64,000 nt of DNA from VRUE01 sp963695835 (GTDB taxonomy: Bacteria; Actinomycetota; Thermoleophilia; Solirubrobacterales; 70-9), in NCBI GenBank assembly GCA_963695835.1, contig CAVOHR010000003.1, forward strand, positions 372,001-436,000, written 5' to 3'. The stretch's first letter is position 1, and every line of letters starts with the position of its first letter. Positions 8,022 through 16,152 of the stretch are shown here, in pieces. The position numbers were made by a program, and so were the translations under genes. The notes under the pieces are model-generated. The model had not been told where the DNA came from. It made no database searches and saw nothing but the letters and a program-made list of their open reading frames with translations.

Positions 8022-8911
8022 TGGCCAGCATCAAGGTCACCTCGCTGCCCGACGCCGAGCCGCGCCCCCGCCACGTCGCGATCGGCACCTTCGACGGCGT
8101 CCACCTCGGCCACCAGGAGGTGATCGACGAAGCCGACACCGTCCTCACCTTCGATCCGCACCCGCTGGAGATCCTCCACCCGGCGGCGCTGCCGAAGCTG
8201 ATCATGCCGTTCGGGGTGAAGCGCGACGTGATCGAGGGCCTCGGCGTGCACGAGCTGGTCGTCGTCCCCTTCGACCGCGACTTCGCCATTCGCTCGGCTG
8301 AGGAGTTCGTCCAGGGCGTCCTCGTCGAGCAGCTGACCGCCGAGCGCGTCTCGGTCGGGGAGAACTTCCGCTTCGGCGCCAAAGCCCGGGGCGATCCCGC
8401 CATGCTGGCGGCGCGCGCCGAGTTCGAGACCCGGGTCGTGCCGCTGGTCGAGGTCGACGGCGAGACCGTCTCCTCGACCCGGATCCGGGCGCAGATCGCG
8501 GCCGGCGACATGGAGGGCGCCCGTCACTGCCTCGGGGCCCCGTTCATGGTCGAGGGCACCGTCGTCGAGGGCGACCAGCGTGGCCGCGAGCTGGGCTTCC
8601 CGACCGCCAACATCGTCCCCGACGACCGCCTCGCGATCCCCGGCCACGGCGTCTACGCCGCCTTCGCCGACGGCGTCCCGGCGGCGGTCAACGTCGGCGT
8701 CCGGCCGACCTTCGACAGCGGCCGCGGGGTGCTGATCGAGACCTACCTGATCGACCGCGAGGAGGACCTCTACGGCGGCGCCCTGAGGGTCGCCTTCGTC
8801 GCGCGGCTGCGCGGCGAGCGGCGCTTTCCGGGGGTCGAGGAGCTGATCGCCCAGATGCGGATCGACGTCGAGGACGCGAAGCGGGTCTGTGCTAGCTTCA
8901 CCGGCGCATGA
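8021..8911 (+). CDS. ribF: bifunctional riboflavin kinase / FMN adenylyltransferase
   Basis: Makes FMN and FAD from riboflavin. The 296-residue protein has the N-terminal nucleotidyltransferase motif GTFDGVHLGHQ and TFDPHP, the SSTRIR segment and the C-terminal riboflavin kinase motif GRELGFPTANI. The stretch between the first two motifs is about fifteen residues shorter than usual. Start and stop overlap truB and rpsO (TGATG and ATGA). Confidence 0.95.
   Translation: MASIKVTSLPDAEPRPRHVAIGTFDGVHLGHQEVIDEADTVLTFDPHPLEILHPAALPKLIMPFGVKRDVIEGLGVHELVVVPFDRDFAIRSAEEFVQGVLVEQLTAERVSVGENFRFGAKARGDPAMLAARAEFETRVVPLVEVDGETVSSTRIRAQIAAGDMEGARHCLGAPFMVEGTVVEGDQRGRELGFPTANIVPDDRLAIPGHGVYAAFADGVPAAVNVGVRPTFDSGRGVLIETYLIDREEDLYGGALRVAFVARLRGERRFPGVEELIAQMRIDVEDAKRVCASFTGA
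8890..8898 (+). promoter_or_regulatory. extended -10 candidate (TGC-TAGCTT) for rpsO
   Basis: TGC followed by TAGCTT lies inside the end of ribF, 9 nt before the rpsO ATG. The extended TGn element strengthens the call. It would give an internal promoter with a near-leaderless rpsO transcript. Confidence 0.4.
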
Positions 8912-9177
8912 GCCTGACCAAGGAGCGCAAGACCGAGCTGATCGGCAAGTACGGCCGCGCCGACGGGGACACCGGGTCCGCCGAGGTGCAGGTGGCGCTG
9001 CTGACCGAGCGGATCAACGAACTGACCGAGCACCTCCGCTCGCACTCCAAAGACCACCACTCGCGCCGCGGGCTGCTGATGCTGGTCGGCAAGCGCCGCC
9101 GCATGCTGCGCTACCTCGAGCGCACCGACCTGGAGCGCTACCGCGCCCTGGTAGCCGAGCTGGGCCTGCGCCGCTGA
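8908..9177 (+). CDS. rpsO: 30S ribosomal protein S15
   Basis: Primary 16S rRNA-binding protein of the small subunit. The 89-residue protein has the conserved DTGSAEVQVALLTERI and HSKDHHSRRGLLMLVGKRR segments. Its position shortly before pnp is the classical rpsO-pnp arrangement. Confidence 0.98.
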   Translation: MSLTKERKTELIGKYGRADGDTGSAEVQVALLTERINELTEHLRSHSKDHHSRRGLLMLVGKRRRMLRYLERTDLERYRALVAELGLRR

Positions 9178-9184
9178 GCCGCAG

Positions 9185-9634
9185 ATGATCCCTCCGGTCG
9201 GGGCCGAGGACCACGCCCGCGGCGAGGGCGCCGAGACGATCGTCTACGCCGACCTCTGCTGCTCCCACTGCGCCGCGGTCTGGCCGCGGATAGCCGCCGT
9301 CGAGGGCCGCCTCGTCGTCCGCCATTTCCCGGTCGCCGCCAAGCACCCGCGCTCGCCCGCCCTGCACGCCGCGGCCGAGGCGGCGGCCGCCCAGGGCGCC
9401 TTCTTCGAGATGTTCGAGTCGCTGCTCGAGGACCGGGCGCGGGTCGACGACCCCCACCTCTGGCAGCGGGTCGAGCGGCTCGGCCTCGACCTCGAGCGCT
9501 TCGAGGCCGATCGCCGCTCCGAGCGGGTGGCCGAGCGGGTCCGCCGCGACACCGAGTCGGGACTCGCGGCCGGGGTCGCGGACACGCTTGCGATCTTCCG
9601 CGACGGACGGGAGGTCGGAGTGGATGACCTGTAG
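9185..9634 (+). CDS. divergent DsbA/thioredoxin-fold protein
   Basis: A 149-residue protein resembling the thioredoxin-like DsbA family. The redox-centre position reads CCSHC (C25, C26, C29), and the helical insert FFEMFESLLEDRARVDDPHLW matches DsbA-like proteins. There is no signal peptide, so it is probably cytoplasmic. The usual cis-Pro loop (TPT) is replaced by DTLA, and the protein ends soon after. It sits between rpsO and pnp. It may be a reductase or bind a different substrate; the exact function is unknown. Confidence 0.7.
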   Translation: MIPPVGAEDHARGEGAETIVYADLCCSHCAAVWPRIAAVEGRLVVRHFPVAAKHPRSPALHAAAEAAAAQGAFFEMFESLLEDRARVDDPHLWQRVERLGLDLERFEADRRSERVAERVRRDTESGLAAGVADTLAIFRDGREVGVDDL

Positions 9635-9637
9635 TCT
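9632..9637 (+). promoter_or_regulatory. candidate -10 (TGTAGTCT context) for pnp
   Basis: TAGTCT preceded by TG overlaps the stop codon of the upstream gene. A start about 7 nt downstream would give pnp a leader of about 65 nt containing the hairpin at 9674-9692. Confidence 0.4.
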
Positions 9638-9673
9638 CCCTGCGGACAGAGAACGAGAGTTCTGAACGCAATT

Positions 9674-9692
9674 GGCCGCCATCCGGGCGGCC
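9674..9692 (+). promoter_or_regulatory. pnp leader hairpin next to the ribosome-binding site
   Basis: GGCCGCC and GGCGGCC pair around an ATCCG loop and end directly at the Shine-Dalgarno sequence GGAGG (9693-9697) of pnp. The placement would let the hairpin affect pnp translation or RNA stability. In E. coli pnp is autoregulated through a leader hairpin; a parallel here is inference. Confidence 0.55.
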
Positions 9693-9708
9693 GGAGGTAG
9701 GACAACAG

Positions 9709-11946
9709 ATGAGCATGTTTGACGTAAGCCGCGTTTCGGCGGAGGTCGGCGACGACCAGATCTCCTTCGAGACGGGCAAGCTGGCGAGGCAGGCGGGCGG
9801 TGCCGTCGTCGTGCAGTCGGGCGACACGATGGTCCTCTGCACCGCGACGATGGGCAACCTCCGCGACGTGGACTTCCTGCCCCTCACCGTCGACGTCGAG
9901 GAGCGGATGTACGCCGCGGGCAAGATCCCCGGCTCGTTCTTCCGTCGCGAGGGGCGCTCGGGCGAGAAGGCGACGCTGACCGCGCGGATGATCGACCGCC
10001 CGATCCGCCCGCTCTTCCCGAAGGGCTGGCACTTCGAGACCCAGCTCGTCGCGACCCCGCTCTCCGTGGACCACGTCCACCCCTACGACATCCTCGCGAT
10101 GAACGGCGCCTCGGCGGCGCTGGCGATCTCCCCGGTCCCCGTCGCCGCCCACGTCGGCGCGGTGCGGATCGGCAAGCTGGAGGGCGACTTCGTCGTCAAC
10201 CCGCCCGAGGAGACGCTCGAGGAGCTGGAGCTCGACCTGATCGTCGCCGGCACCGACGAGGCGATCCTGATGGTCGAGGCCGGCGCCGAAGGCGTCAGCG
10301 AGGCGGAGATCCTCGACGCCCTCGACATCGCCCACAGCGAGATCAAGAAGCTCTGCGCGGCGATGGTCGAGCTGGCCGAGAAGGCCGGCAAGGAGAAGAT
10401 CGAGCACGAGGCCGACGAGGTCGACGCGGGCCTGCTGGAGGAGATCCGCACCTCGCACGGAGCCCAGATCGACGAGGCGACCTCGATCGAGGGCAAGCTG
10501 GAGCGCCAGGACGCCTGTACCGCGGTCAAGGAGGCGGTGGTCGAGAAGTACGCACCGGCCGGCGCCGACGGCGGGGTCGACTCCGAGCGCAAGGCGGAGG
10601 TCTCCGCCGCCTACTCGAAGCTGGAGAAGGAAGTGATCCGCAAGCGGATCGCGGTCGACAAGAAGCGGCCCGACGGCCGCGCCCAGGACGAGATCCGGCC
10701 GATCGAGTGCGAGGTAGACACCTCCCCGCGCGTGCACGGCTCGGCCCTCTTCACCCGCGGCGAGACGCAGATCCTCTCCAACGTCGCGCTCGGCACGACG
10801 CGGATGGACATGCGGCTCGACACGCTCGGGCTGCAGACGACCAAGCGCTTCTGGCACCACTACAACTTCCCGCCCTTCTCGGTCGGGGAGGCGGGCTTCA
10901 TGCGCGGCCCGAAGCGGCGCGACATCGGCCACGGGGCGCTCGCCGAGCGGGCGCTGGCGCCGTCGATCCCCGGCGAAGAGGACTTTCCCTACGTCCTCCG
11001 CATCGTCTCGGAGACGCTGGAGTCCAACGGCTCCTCCTCGATGGGCTCGGTCTGCGCCTCCTCGATGGCGCTGCAGGCGGCCGGGGTGCCGGTCTCGGCG
11101 CCGGTCGCCGGCGTCGCGATGGGCCTGATCAAGGAGGGCGAGGACTACGTCGTCCTCACCGACATCGCCGGCGTCGAGGACCACCTCGGCGACATGGACT
11201 TCAAGGTCGCCGGCACGGCGGACGGGATCACCGCCCTGCAGATGGACATCAAGATCACCGGCGTCACCTTCGACATCCTCCGCGACGCGCTCGCCCAGGC
11301 CAACGCGGGGCGCCTGTTCATCCTCGGCAAGATGGCCGAGGCGATCGACGGGCCGCGCGAGATGCTCTCGCAGCACGCGCCGCGGATCGAAGCGATCAAG
11401 ATCGACCCGGAGAAGATCGGCGCCGTGATCGGCAAAGGCGGCGAAACGATTCGCGCCCTCTGCGAGGAGTTCGAAGCGGAGATCGACGTCGAAGACGACG
11501 GCACGGTGCGGATCTACGCGCCGACCGGCGACATGGTCGAAGCCTGCGTGGCGCGGGTCCAGTCGATGACCAAGGAGGCCGAGGTCGGCGATCGCTACGG
11601 CGCCGCCAAGGTCGTCAAGACGACCACCTTCGGCGCCTTCGTCGAGCTGGTCAAGGGCACCGACGGCCTGCTTCACATCTCCAACGTGAAGCCGGGCGAG
11701 CGGGTCGACTCGGTCGACGACGTGCTCAGCTCCGGAGACGTGATCGACGTCACCGTGGTCGAGGTCGACCGCGAGCGCGGCCGGATCGGCCTGCGGCTCT
11801 CCGACGACCCCTCGGTCGCCGGCAAATCGCCCGAGGAGCTGGCCGCGGTCGGCTCCGGCGGCGACGGCGGCTCGCGGCGCAACGGCGGCGACCGCGGCGG
11901 CGAGCGGCGCGGCGGCCGCCGCCGCGAGCGCGAGCGGCGCAGCTAG
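9709..11946 (+). CDS. pnp: polyribonucleotide nucleotidyltransferase (PNPase)
   Basis: Phosphorolytic 3'-to-5' exoribonuclease, a central RNA decay enzyme. The 745-residue protein has two RNase PH domains separated by a helical domain, a KH domain (IGAVIGKGGETIRAL) and an S1 domain (GDRYGAAKVVKTTTFGAFVE), ending in an Arg/Gly-rich tail. GGAGG lies 11 nt upstream of the ATG. RNase J is encoded 6 kb downstream, so two major RNA decay enzymes lie in this window. Confidence 0.98.
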   Translation: MSMFDVSRVSAEVGDDQISFETGKLARQAGGAVVVQSGDTMVLCTATMGNLRDVDFLPLTVDVEERMYAAGKIPGSFFRREGRSGEKATLTARMIDRPIRPLFPKGWHFETQLVATPLSVDHVHPYDILAMNGASAALAISPVPVAAHVGAVRIGKLEGDFVVNPPEETLEELELDLIVAGTDEAILMVEAGAEGVSEAEILDALDIAHSEIKKLCAAMVELAEKAGKEKIEHEADEVDAGLLEEIRTSHGAQIDEATSIEGKLERQDACTAVKEAVVEKYAPAGADGGVDSERKAEVSAAYSKLEKEVIRKRIAVDKKRPDGRAQDEIRPIECEVDTSPRVHGSALFTRGETQILSNVALGTTRMDMRLDTLGLQTTKRFWHHYNFPPFSVGEAGFMRGPKRRDIGHGALAERALAPSIPGEEDFPYVLRIVSETLESNGSSSMGSVCASSMALQAAGVPVSAPVAGVAMGLIKEGEDYVVLTDIAGVEDHLGDMDFKVAGTADGITALQMDIKITGVTFDILRDALAQANAGRLFILGKMAEAIDGPREMLSQHAPRIEAIKIDPEKIGAVIGKGGETIRALCEEFEAEIDVEDDGTVRIYAPTGDMVEACVARVQSMTKEAEVGDRYGAAKVVKTTTFGAFVELVKGTDGLLHISNVKPGERVDSVDDVLSSGDVIDVTVVEVDRERGRIGLRLSDDPSVAGKSPEELAAVGSGGDGGSRRNGGDRGGERRGGRRRERERRS

Positions 11947-11949
11947 AAG

Positions 11950-13197
11950 TTGAGCGCCGCGCGGCTAACCGAGCTCGGCTCGGGCGTCCGGGTCGTGACC
12001 GAGGAGGTTCCCTCGGTCCGCTCCGTGGCGCTCGGGCTCTGGGTCCGCGCCGGCGCGCGCGACGAGACGCCCGTCCAGGCGGGCGTCTCGCACTTCCTCG
12101 AGCACCTGCTGTTCAAGGGCACCGAGCGCTTCTCGGCGATCGAGATCTCCGAGCGCCTCGACGGGCTCGGCGCTTCGGTCAACGCGGCGACCGGCAAGGA
12201 GACGACCCACCTGCACGCCCGCTTCCTCGACGAGCACACCGAGGAGATCTTCGACCTGCTGGCGGAAATGCTGCTCGCCCCGACCTATCCCGAGATCGAC
12301 TCCGAGCGCGAGGTCGTGCTGGAGGAGATCGCGATGTACGAGGACGAACCGCAGGACCGCGTCCACGACATCCTCGCCGACGCGGTCTTCGGCGAGCACC
12401 CGTTGGGGCGGCGGGTGCTGGGCGAGGCCGAGGTGATCTCCTCGATCCCGGTGCCCGAGATCGAGGCCTACCGGCGCCGCCACTACACCGGCCCCCATGT
12501 CGTCGTCGGCGCCGCCGGCCACCTCGACCACGAGGCGATCCTCGCCCTGGCCGAGCGGTTGGTCTCGCCGCCGGCGGGCGGGAACGGCGCCGCTCCCGTC
12601 GCCGCCCCCGGGGACGAGGCGCGGCTGCGCTTCTACCAGAAGGACACCGAGCAGTACCACATCTGCTTCGGCGCTCCCGGCATCGTCCGCGCCGACGAGC
12701 GCCGCTACGCGCTCGCCGTGCTCGACGCGATCTTCGGCGGCTCGACCTCCTCGCGGCTGTTCCGCGAGGTGCGCGAGAAGCGCGGCCTCGCCTACTCGGT
12801 CGGCTCCTACAACGAGCAGTACACCGACTCCGGCCTCGTCGCAACCTACGTCGGCACCCGCGAGGACAACGTCGAGGAGGCCTGCGCCGTGATCGGCGCC
12901 GAGCTGGAGCGGCTGCGCAGCGAGCCGGTCTCGGCCGAGGAGCTCGGCCGGGCGAAGGAGAGCGTCAAGGGCCGCCTGGTGCTCTCCTCCGAGTCGACCG
13001 CGGCGCGGATGTCGCGGATCTCGCGCGCCGTCCTCTTCGACCTGCCGATCGACAGCCTCGACGAGATGCTGGCCAAGGTCGACGCGGTCACCGTCGAGGA
13101 CCTGACCGAGCTGGCCGCCGAGCTGTACGGGGAGGAGCGCCTCTCGGCGGCCTGCGTCGGTCGCGAGGAGGATCTCTTCCACAAGGCGGTCGCATGA
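11950..13197 (+). CDS. M16 family zinc metallopeptidase (processing-peptidase-like)
   Basis: The 415-residue protein has the inverted zinc motif HFLEH (residues 48-52) and the downstream Glu region EREVVLEEIAMYEDEP of pitrilysin-family peptidases, plus the C-terminal glycine-rich SSRLFREVREKRGLAYSV region. It starts with TTG three bases after pnp and its stop overlaps dapB. M16 genes follow pnp in many Actinobacteria. The natural substrate is unknown. No signal peptide is seen, so it is probably cytoplasmic. Confidence 0.93.
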   Translation: MSAARLTELGSGVRVVTEEVPSVRSVALGLWVRAGARDETPVQAGVSHFLEHLLFKGTERFSAIEISERLDGLGASVNAATGKETTHLHARFLDEHTEEIFDLLAEMLLAPTYPEIDSEREVVLEEIAMYEDEPQDRVHDILADAVFGEHPLGRRVLGEAEVISSIPVPEIEAYRRRHYTGPHVVVGAAGHLDHEAILALAERLVSPPAGGNGAAPVAAPGDEARLRFYQKDTEQYHICFGAPGIVRADERRYALAVLDAIFGGSTSSRLFREVREKRGLAYSVGSYNEQYTDSGLVATYVGTREDNVEEACAVIGAELERLRSEPVSAEELGRAKESVKGRLVLSSESTAARMSRISRAVLFDLPIDSLDEMLAKVDAVTVEDLTELAAELYGEERLSAACVGREEDLFHKAVA

Positions 13198-13862
13198 TCC
13201 GGGTCGCGGTCGCCGGTGCAGCCGGGCGGATGGGCGCCACCGCTTGCGCCGCGGTCGAAGAGGCCGGGGACCTGGAGCTGACCGGCCGGGCCGATCCGGC
13301 GCTCGGCGTCGAGCTGGCCGAGGTGCTCGGCGAGGCCGACGTCGTCGTCGACTTCACCACGCCGGACACCGCGCTGGAGAACGTACGCGCCTGCCTCGAC
13401 GCCGGGGTCCACGTGGTCGTGGGGACGACGGGTTTCGACCTGGCAGCCGCTCGAGAGCTGGCGGCGTCAGCGGCGGCCAACTGCTTCGTCGCCCCCAACT
13501 TCGCGATCGGCGCCGTGCTGCTGATGGAGGCGGCGCAGGCGATCGCCCGCCACATGCCCGAGTGCGAGATCGTCGAGCTGCACCACGACCGCAAGCTCGA
13601 CGCCCCCTCGGGGACCGCGAAGCGCACCGCGGAGCTGATCCGGGCCGCCGGCGGCAACGTCCACGAGCCGATCCACTCGCTGCGCCTGCCCGGCCTGGTC
13701 GCCCACCAGGAGGTCGTCTTCGGCGGCGAGGGGCAGACGCTCAGCATCCGCCACGACTCGATCGACCGCAGCTCGTTCATGCCCGGCGTGCTGCTGGCGG
13801 TGCGCAAGGTCGGCGGCCTTCCGGCTCGCTTCACCGTCGGACTTGAGAAGCTACTCGGATGA
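13194..13862 (+). CDS. dapB: 4-hydroxy-tetrahydrodipicolinate reductase
   Basis: Second committed step toward diaminopimelate and lysine, using NAD(P)H. The 222-residue protein has VAGAAGRMG at the N-terminus for dinucleotide binding, VGTTGF, and the catalytic HHDRKLDAPSGTA segment. It is somewhat shorter than the usual 245-270 residues. The ATG overlaps the peptidase stop, and the stop overlaps the amidase start. Confidence 0.95.
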   Translation: MIRVAVAGAAGRMGATACAAVEEAGDLELTGRADPALGVELAEVLGEADVVVDFTTPDTALENVRACLDAGVHVVVGTTGFDLAAARELAASAAANCFVAPNFAIGAVLLMEAAQAIARHMPECEIVELHHDRKLDAPSGTAKRTAELIRAAGGNVHEPIHSLRLPGLVAHQEVVFGGEGQTLSIRHDSIDRSSFMPGVLLAVRKVGGLPARFTVGLEKLLG

Positions 13863-15283
13863 TCGACGCGACCGCGCAGGCGCAGCTGGTCCGCGACGGC
13901 GAGGCGAGCGCCGCCGAGCTGGCCGAAGCGGCGATCGCCCGCATCGAGGCGGTCGACGGCGAGGTCAACGCGGTCATCCACCCGCTCTTCGAGGAGGGCC
14001 TCGCGGCCGCCAACGGCGAGCTGCACGACGGTCCCTTCAAAGGGGTGCCCTTCCTGCTCAAGGACCTCGGCGCCGCCTTCGCCGGCCAGCCGCTGCACAT
14101 GGGGATGCAGTACCTGAAGGACCGCGACTTCCGCGCCCCGATGGACACCTACCTGGCGCAGCGCTTCCGCCAGGCCGGCCTGGTGACGATCGGCAAGACG
14201 AACACGCCCGAGCTGGGCAGCCTGCCGACCACCGAGCCGCGCGCCTACGGGCAGACCCGCAACCCCTGGGACACCGGCCGCTCCGCCGGTGGCTCCAGCG
14301 GCGGCTCGGCGGCCGCCGTGGCGGCCGGGATGGTGCCCTTCGCGCACGCCAACGACGGCGGCGGCTCGATCCGCATCCCCGCCTCCAGCTGCGGCCTGGT
14401 CGGCCTCAAGCCGAGCCGGCAACGCATCACCGAGGGCCCGCTGATCGGCGACATCATGTCCGGCATGACCTGTGAGCTGTGCGTCTCCCGCTCGGTTCGC
14501 GACACCGCCGCCCTGCTCGAGGCGGTGCACGGGCCGGCCCCGGGCGACCCCTACGTAGCGCCGCCGCCGCTGCGCCCCTACACCGAGGAGGTCGGCGCCG
14601 ACCCCGGCAAGCTGCGGATCGCGCTCTGGACGGAGACGTCGATCGACGCCGAGGCCGATCCCGAGGTGGTGGCCGCGGCTCGCGGCGCGGCGAAGACCCT
14701 CGAAGGGCTCGGCCACGAGGTCGAGGAGCCCGACCTGGCGGCGATCCGCAGCATCGACCTGGTGCAGCCGTTCCTCGTCCGCTGGGCCGCCGGCCTGGCG
14801 GCGATCCTCGACCAGCTCGGGATCGCGACCGGCAAGGCGATCGGCCGCGACGACGTCGAGCCGCTCTCCTGGGCGCTGGCCGAGCTCGGCCGCCGCCACA
14901 GCGCCGCCGAGTACCTGGCCGCGGTCGGCCAGCACCAGGTGCTGTCGCGGATGCTCGCCGGCATCCACGAGTCCGGCTTCGACCTGCTGCTCAGCCCGAC
15001 GATGGCCGAGACGCCGCCGCCGCTCGGCAGCTTCGACGACTCCGGCCCGGAGCCGCTGGCGGCCTTCGAGCGCGCCTTCGTCGACTGCTGCTTCACCGCC
15101 GCCTTCAACGCGAGCGGCCAGCCGGCGATCTCGCTGCCCCTGCACTGGAGCGAGGACGGGCTGCCGATCGGCGTCCAGCTCGCCGCCCCGCTGGGCCGCG
15201 AGGACCTGCTGCTGCGGGTCGCCGCGCAGCTCGAGCAGGCGGTTCCCTGGGCCGACCGCACCCCACTAGTCTTCGCACCGTGA
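13859..15283 (+). CDS. amidase signature family hydrolase
   Basis: The 474-residue protein has the Ser-cisSer-Lys triad of amidase signature enzymes: K68 in FLLKDLG, the GGSSGGS loop (144-150) and the nucleophile S170 in GGGSIRIPASS. It sits between dapB and dapA with 4-base overlaps on both sides, so it is probably made with the lysine-pathway enzymes. It is not GatA, which is encoded elsewhere in this window. The substrate is unknown; a role on a diaminopimelate-pathway or peptidoglycan-related amide is a guess from context. Confidence 0.88.
   Translation: MIDATAQAQLVRDGEASAAELAEAAIARIEAVDGEVNAVIHPLFEEGLAAANGELHDGPFKGVPFLLKDLGAAFAGQPLHMGMQYLKDRDFRAPMDTYLAQRFRQAGLVTIGKTNTPELGSLPTTEPRAYGQTRNPWDTGRSAGGSSGGSAAAVAAGMVPFAHANDGGGSIRIPASSCGLVGLKPSRQRITEGPLIGDIMSGMTCELCVSRSVRDTAALLEAVHGPAPGDPYVAPPPLRPYTEEVGADPGKLRIALWTETSIDAEADPEVVAAARGAAKTLEGLGHEVEEPDLAAIRSIDLVQPFLVRWAAGLAAILDQLGIATGKAIGRDDVEPLSWALAELGRRHSAAEYLAAVGQHQVLSRMLAGIHESGFDLLLSPTMAETPPPLGSFDDSGPEPLAAFERAFVDCCFTAAFNASGQPAISLPLHWSEDGLPIGVQLAAPLGREDLLLRVAAQLEQAVPWADRTPLVFAP
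15267..15272 (+). promoter_or_regulatory. candidate -10 (TAGTCT) for dapA
   Basis: TAGTCT lies 7 nt before the dapA GTG, inside the end of the amidase gene. The spacing matches the leaderless pattern, so dapA may have its own start site as well as operon transcription. Confidence 0.4.
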
Positions 15284-16149
15284 TTCGAGGTGTCCTGACC
15301 GCGATGGCGACGCCCTTCGACGAGGAGGGGCGGGTCGACGAGGCCGCTGCGAGGCGGCTCGCGACCCACCTGGTCGAGCACGGCTCGCACGGTGTCGTCG
15401 TCGCCGGCTCCACCGGCGAGGCGGCGACGCTCGACGACGGTGAGCAGATCTCGCTGCTGCGGGCGATCGTCGAGGAGGTCGGCGCGGCGGCGACGGTGGT
15501 CTGCGGCACCGGCACCAACGACACCCGCCACTCGATCGAGCTGACCAGGGCCGCCGCCGAGGCCGGGGCCGAGGCGGCGCTGGTCGTCACGCCCTATTAC
15601 AACAAGCCCAACTTCGCCGGCATCCGCGCCCACTTCGAGGCGATCGCCGCGGCCGTGCCGGAGCTCCCGCTGATCGCCTACAACATCCCCTCGCGGGTGG
15701 TGGTCAACGTGCCGCCCGCGCAGCTCGCCGAGCTGGCCGAGATCGACAGCGTCGTCGCGGTCAAGCAGGCCCAGAATCAGGAACTGCAACAGATTGAGGG
15801 GCTGGCGCTCCTCGCCGGCAATGACGATGGCTTCTTGCCAACGCTGGAACTGCAGGGCGCCGGTGGAATCCTCGTCGCCTCCCATCTGGTCGGTCCGCAG
15901 ATGCGGGAAATGTGGGACGCCGCGCAAGCTGGCGATTTGGCGCCGGCAAGGGAGATCGACAGCGGCTTGCAACCGCTGTACAAGGCCCTCGGCGTAACCA
16001 CCAACCCGATCCCGCTCAAGGCGGCTCTGGAGATGACCGGCCTGATTCCCTGTGGCGGCCTGCGACTGCCGCTGGTCGAGGCCGACGCCCAGCAACGCGC
16101 GACGGTGCGCGACGCGCTCGACGCGGTCGGCATCGCGGTGGCCTCCTAG
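15280..16149 (+). CDS. dapA: 4-hydroxy-tetrahydrodipicolinate synthase
   Basis: Condenses pyruvate with aspartate semialdehyde. The 289-residue TIM-barrel protein has the GSTGEAATL motif (43-51), Y134 in LIAYNIPSR and the Schiff-base lysine K162 in VVAVKQAQ. GTG 15280 overlaps the amidase stop and begins the normal family N-terminus (IRGVLTAMATPF). The dapA-rnj order is common in Actinobacteria. Confidence 0.96.
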   Translation: MIRGVLTAMATPFDEEGRVDEAAARRLATHLVEHGSHGVVVAGSTGEAATLDDGEQISLLRAIVEEVGAAATVVCGTGTNDTRHSIELTRAAAEAGAEAALVVTPYYNKPNFAGIRAHFEAIAAAVPELPLIAYNIPSRVVVNVPPAQLAELAEIDSVVAVKQAQNQELQQIEGLALLAGNDDGFLPTLELQGAGGILVASHLVGPQMREMWDAAQAGDLAPAREIDSGLQPLYKALGVTTNPIPLKAALEMTGLIPCGGLRLPLVEADAQQRATVRDALDAVGIAVAS

Positions 16150-16152
16150 CCG

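Noticed and set aside
9244..11676. An 810-codon open frame antisense to pnp
   Set aside because: It is the mirror of a well-conserved gene, with no start signal and biased composition.
10707..13193. Long forward open sequence upstream of dapB in the dapB frame
   Set aside because: It overlaps pnp and the M16 peptidase in another frame and is Arg/Gly-rich noise. dapB begins at ATG 13194.
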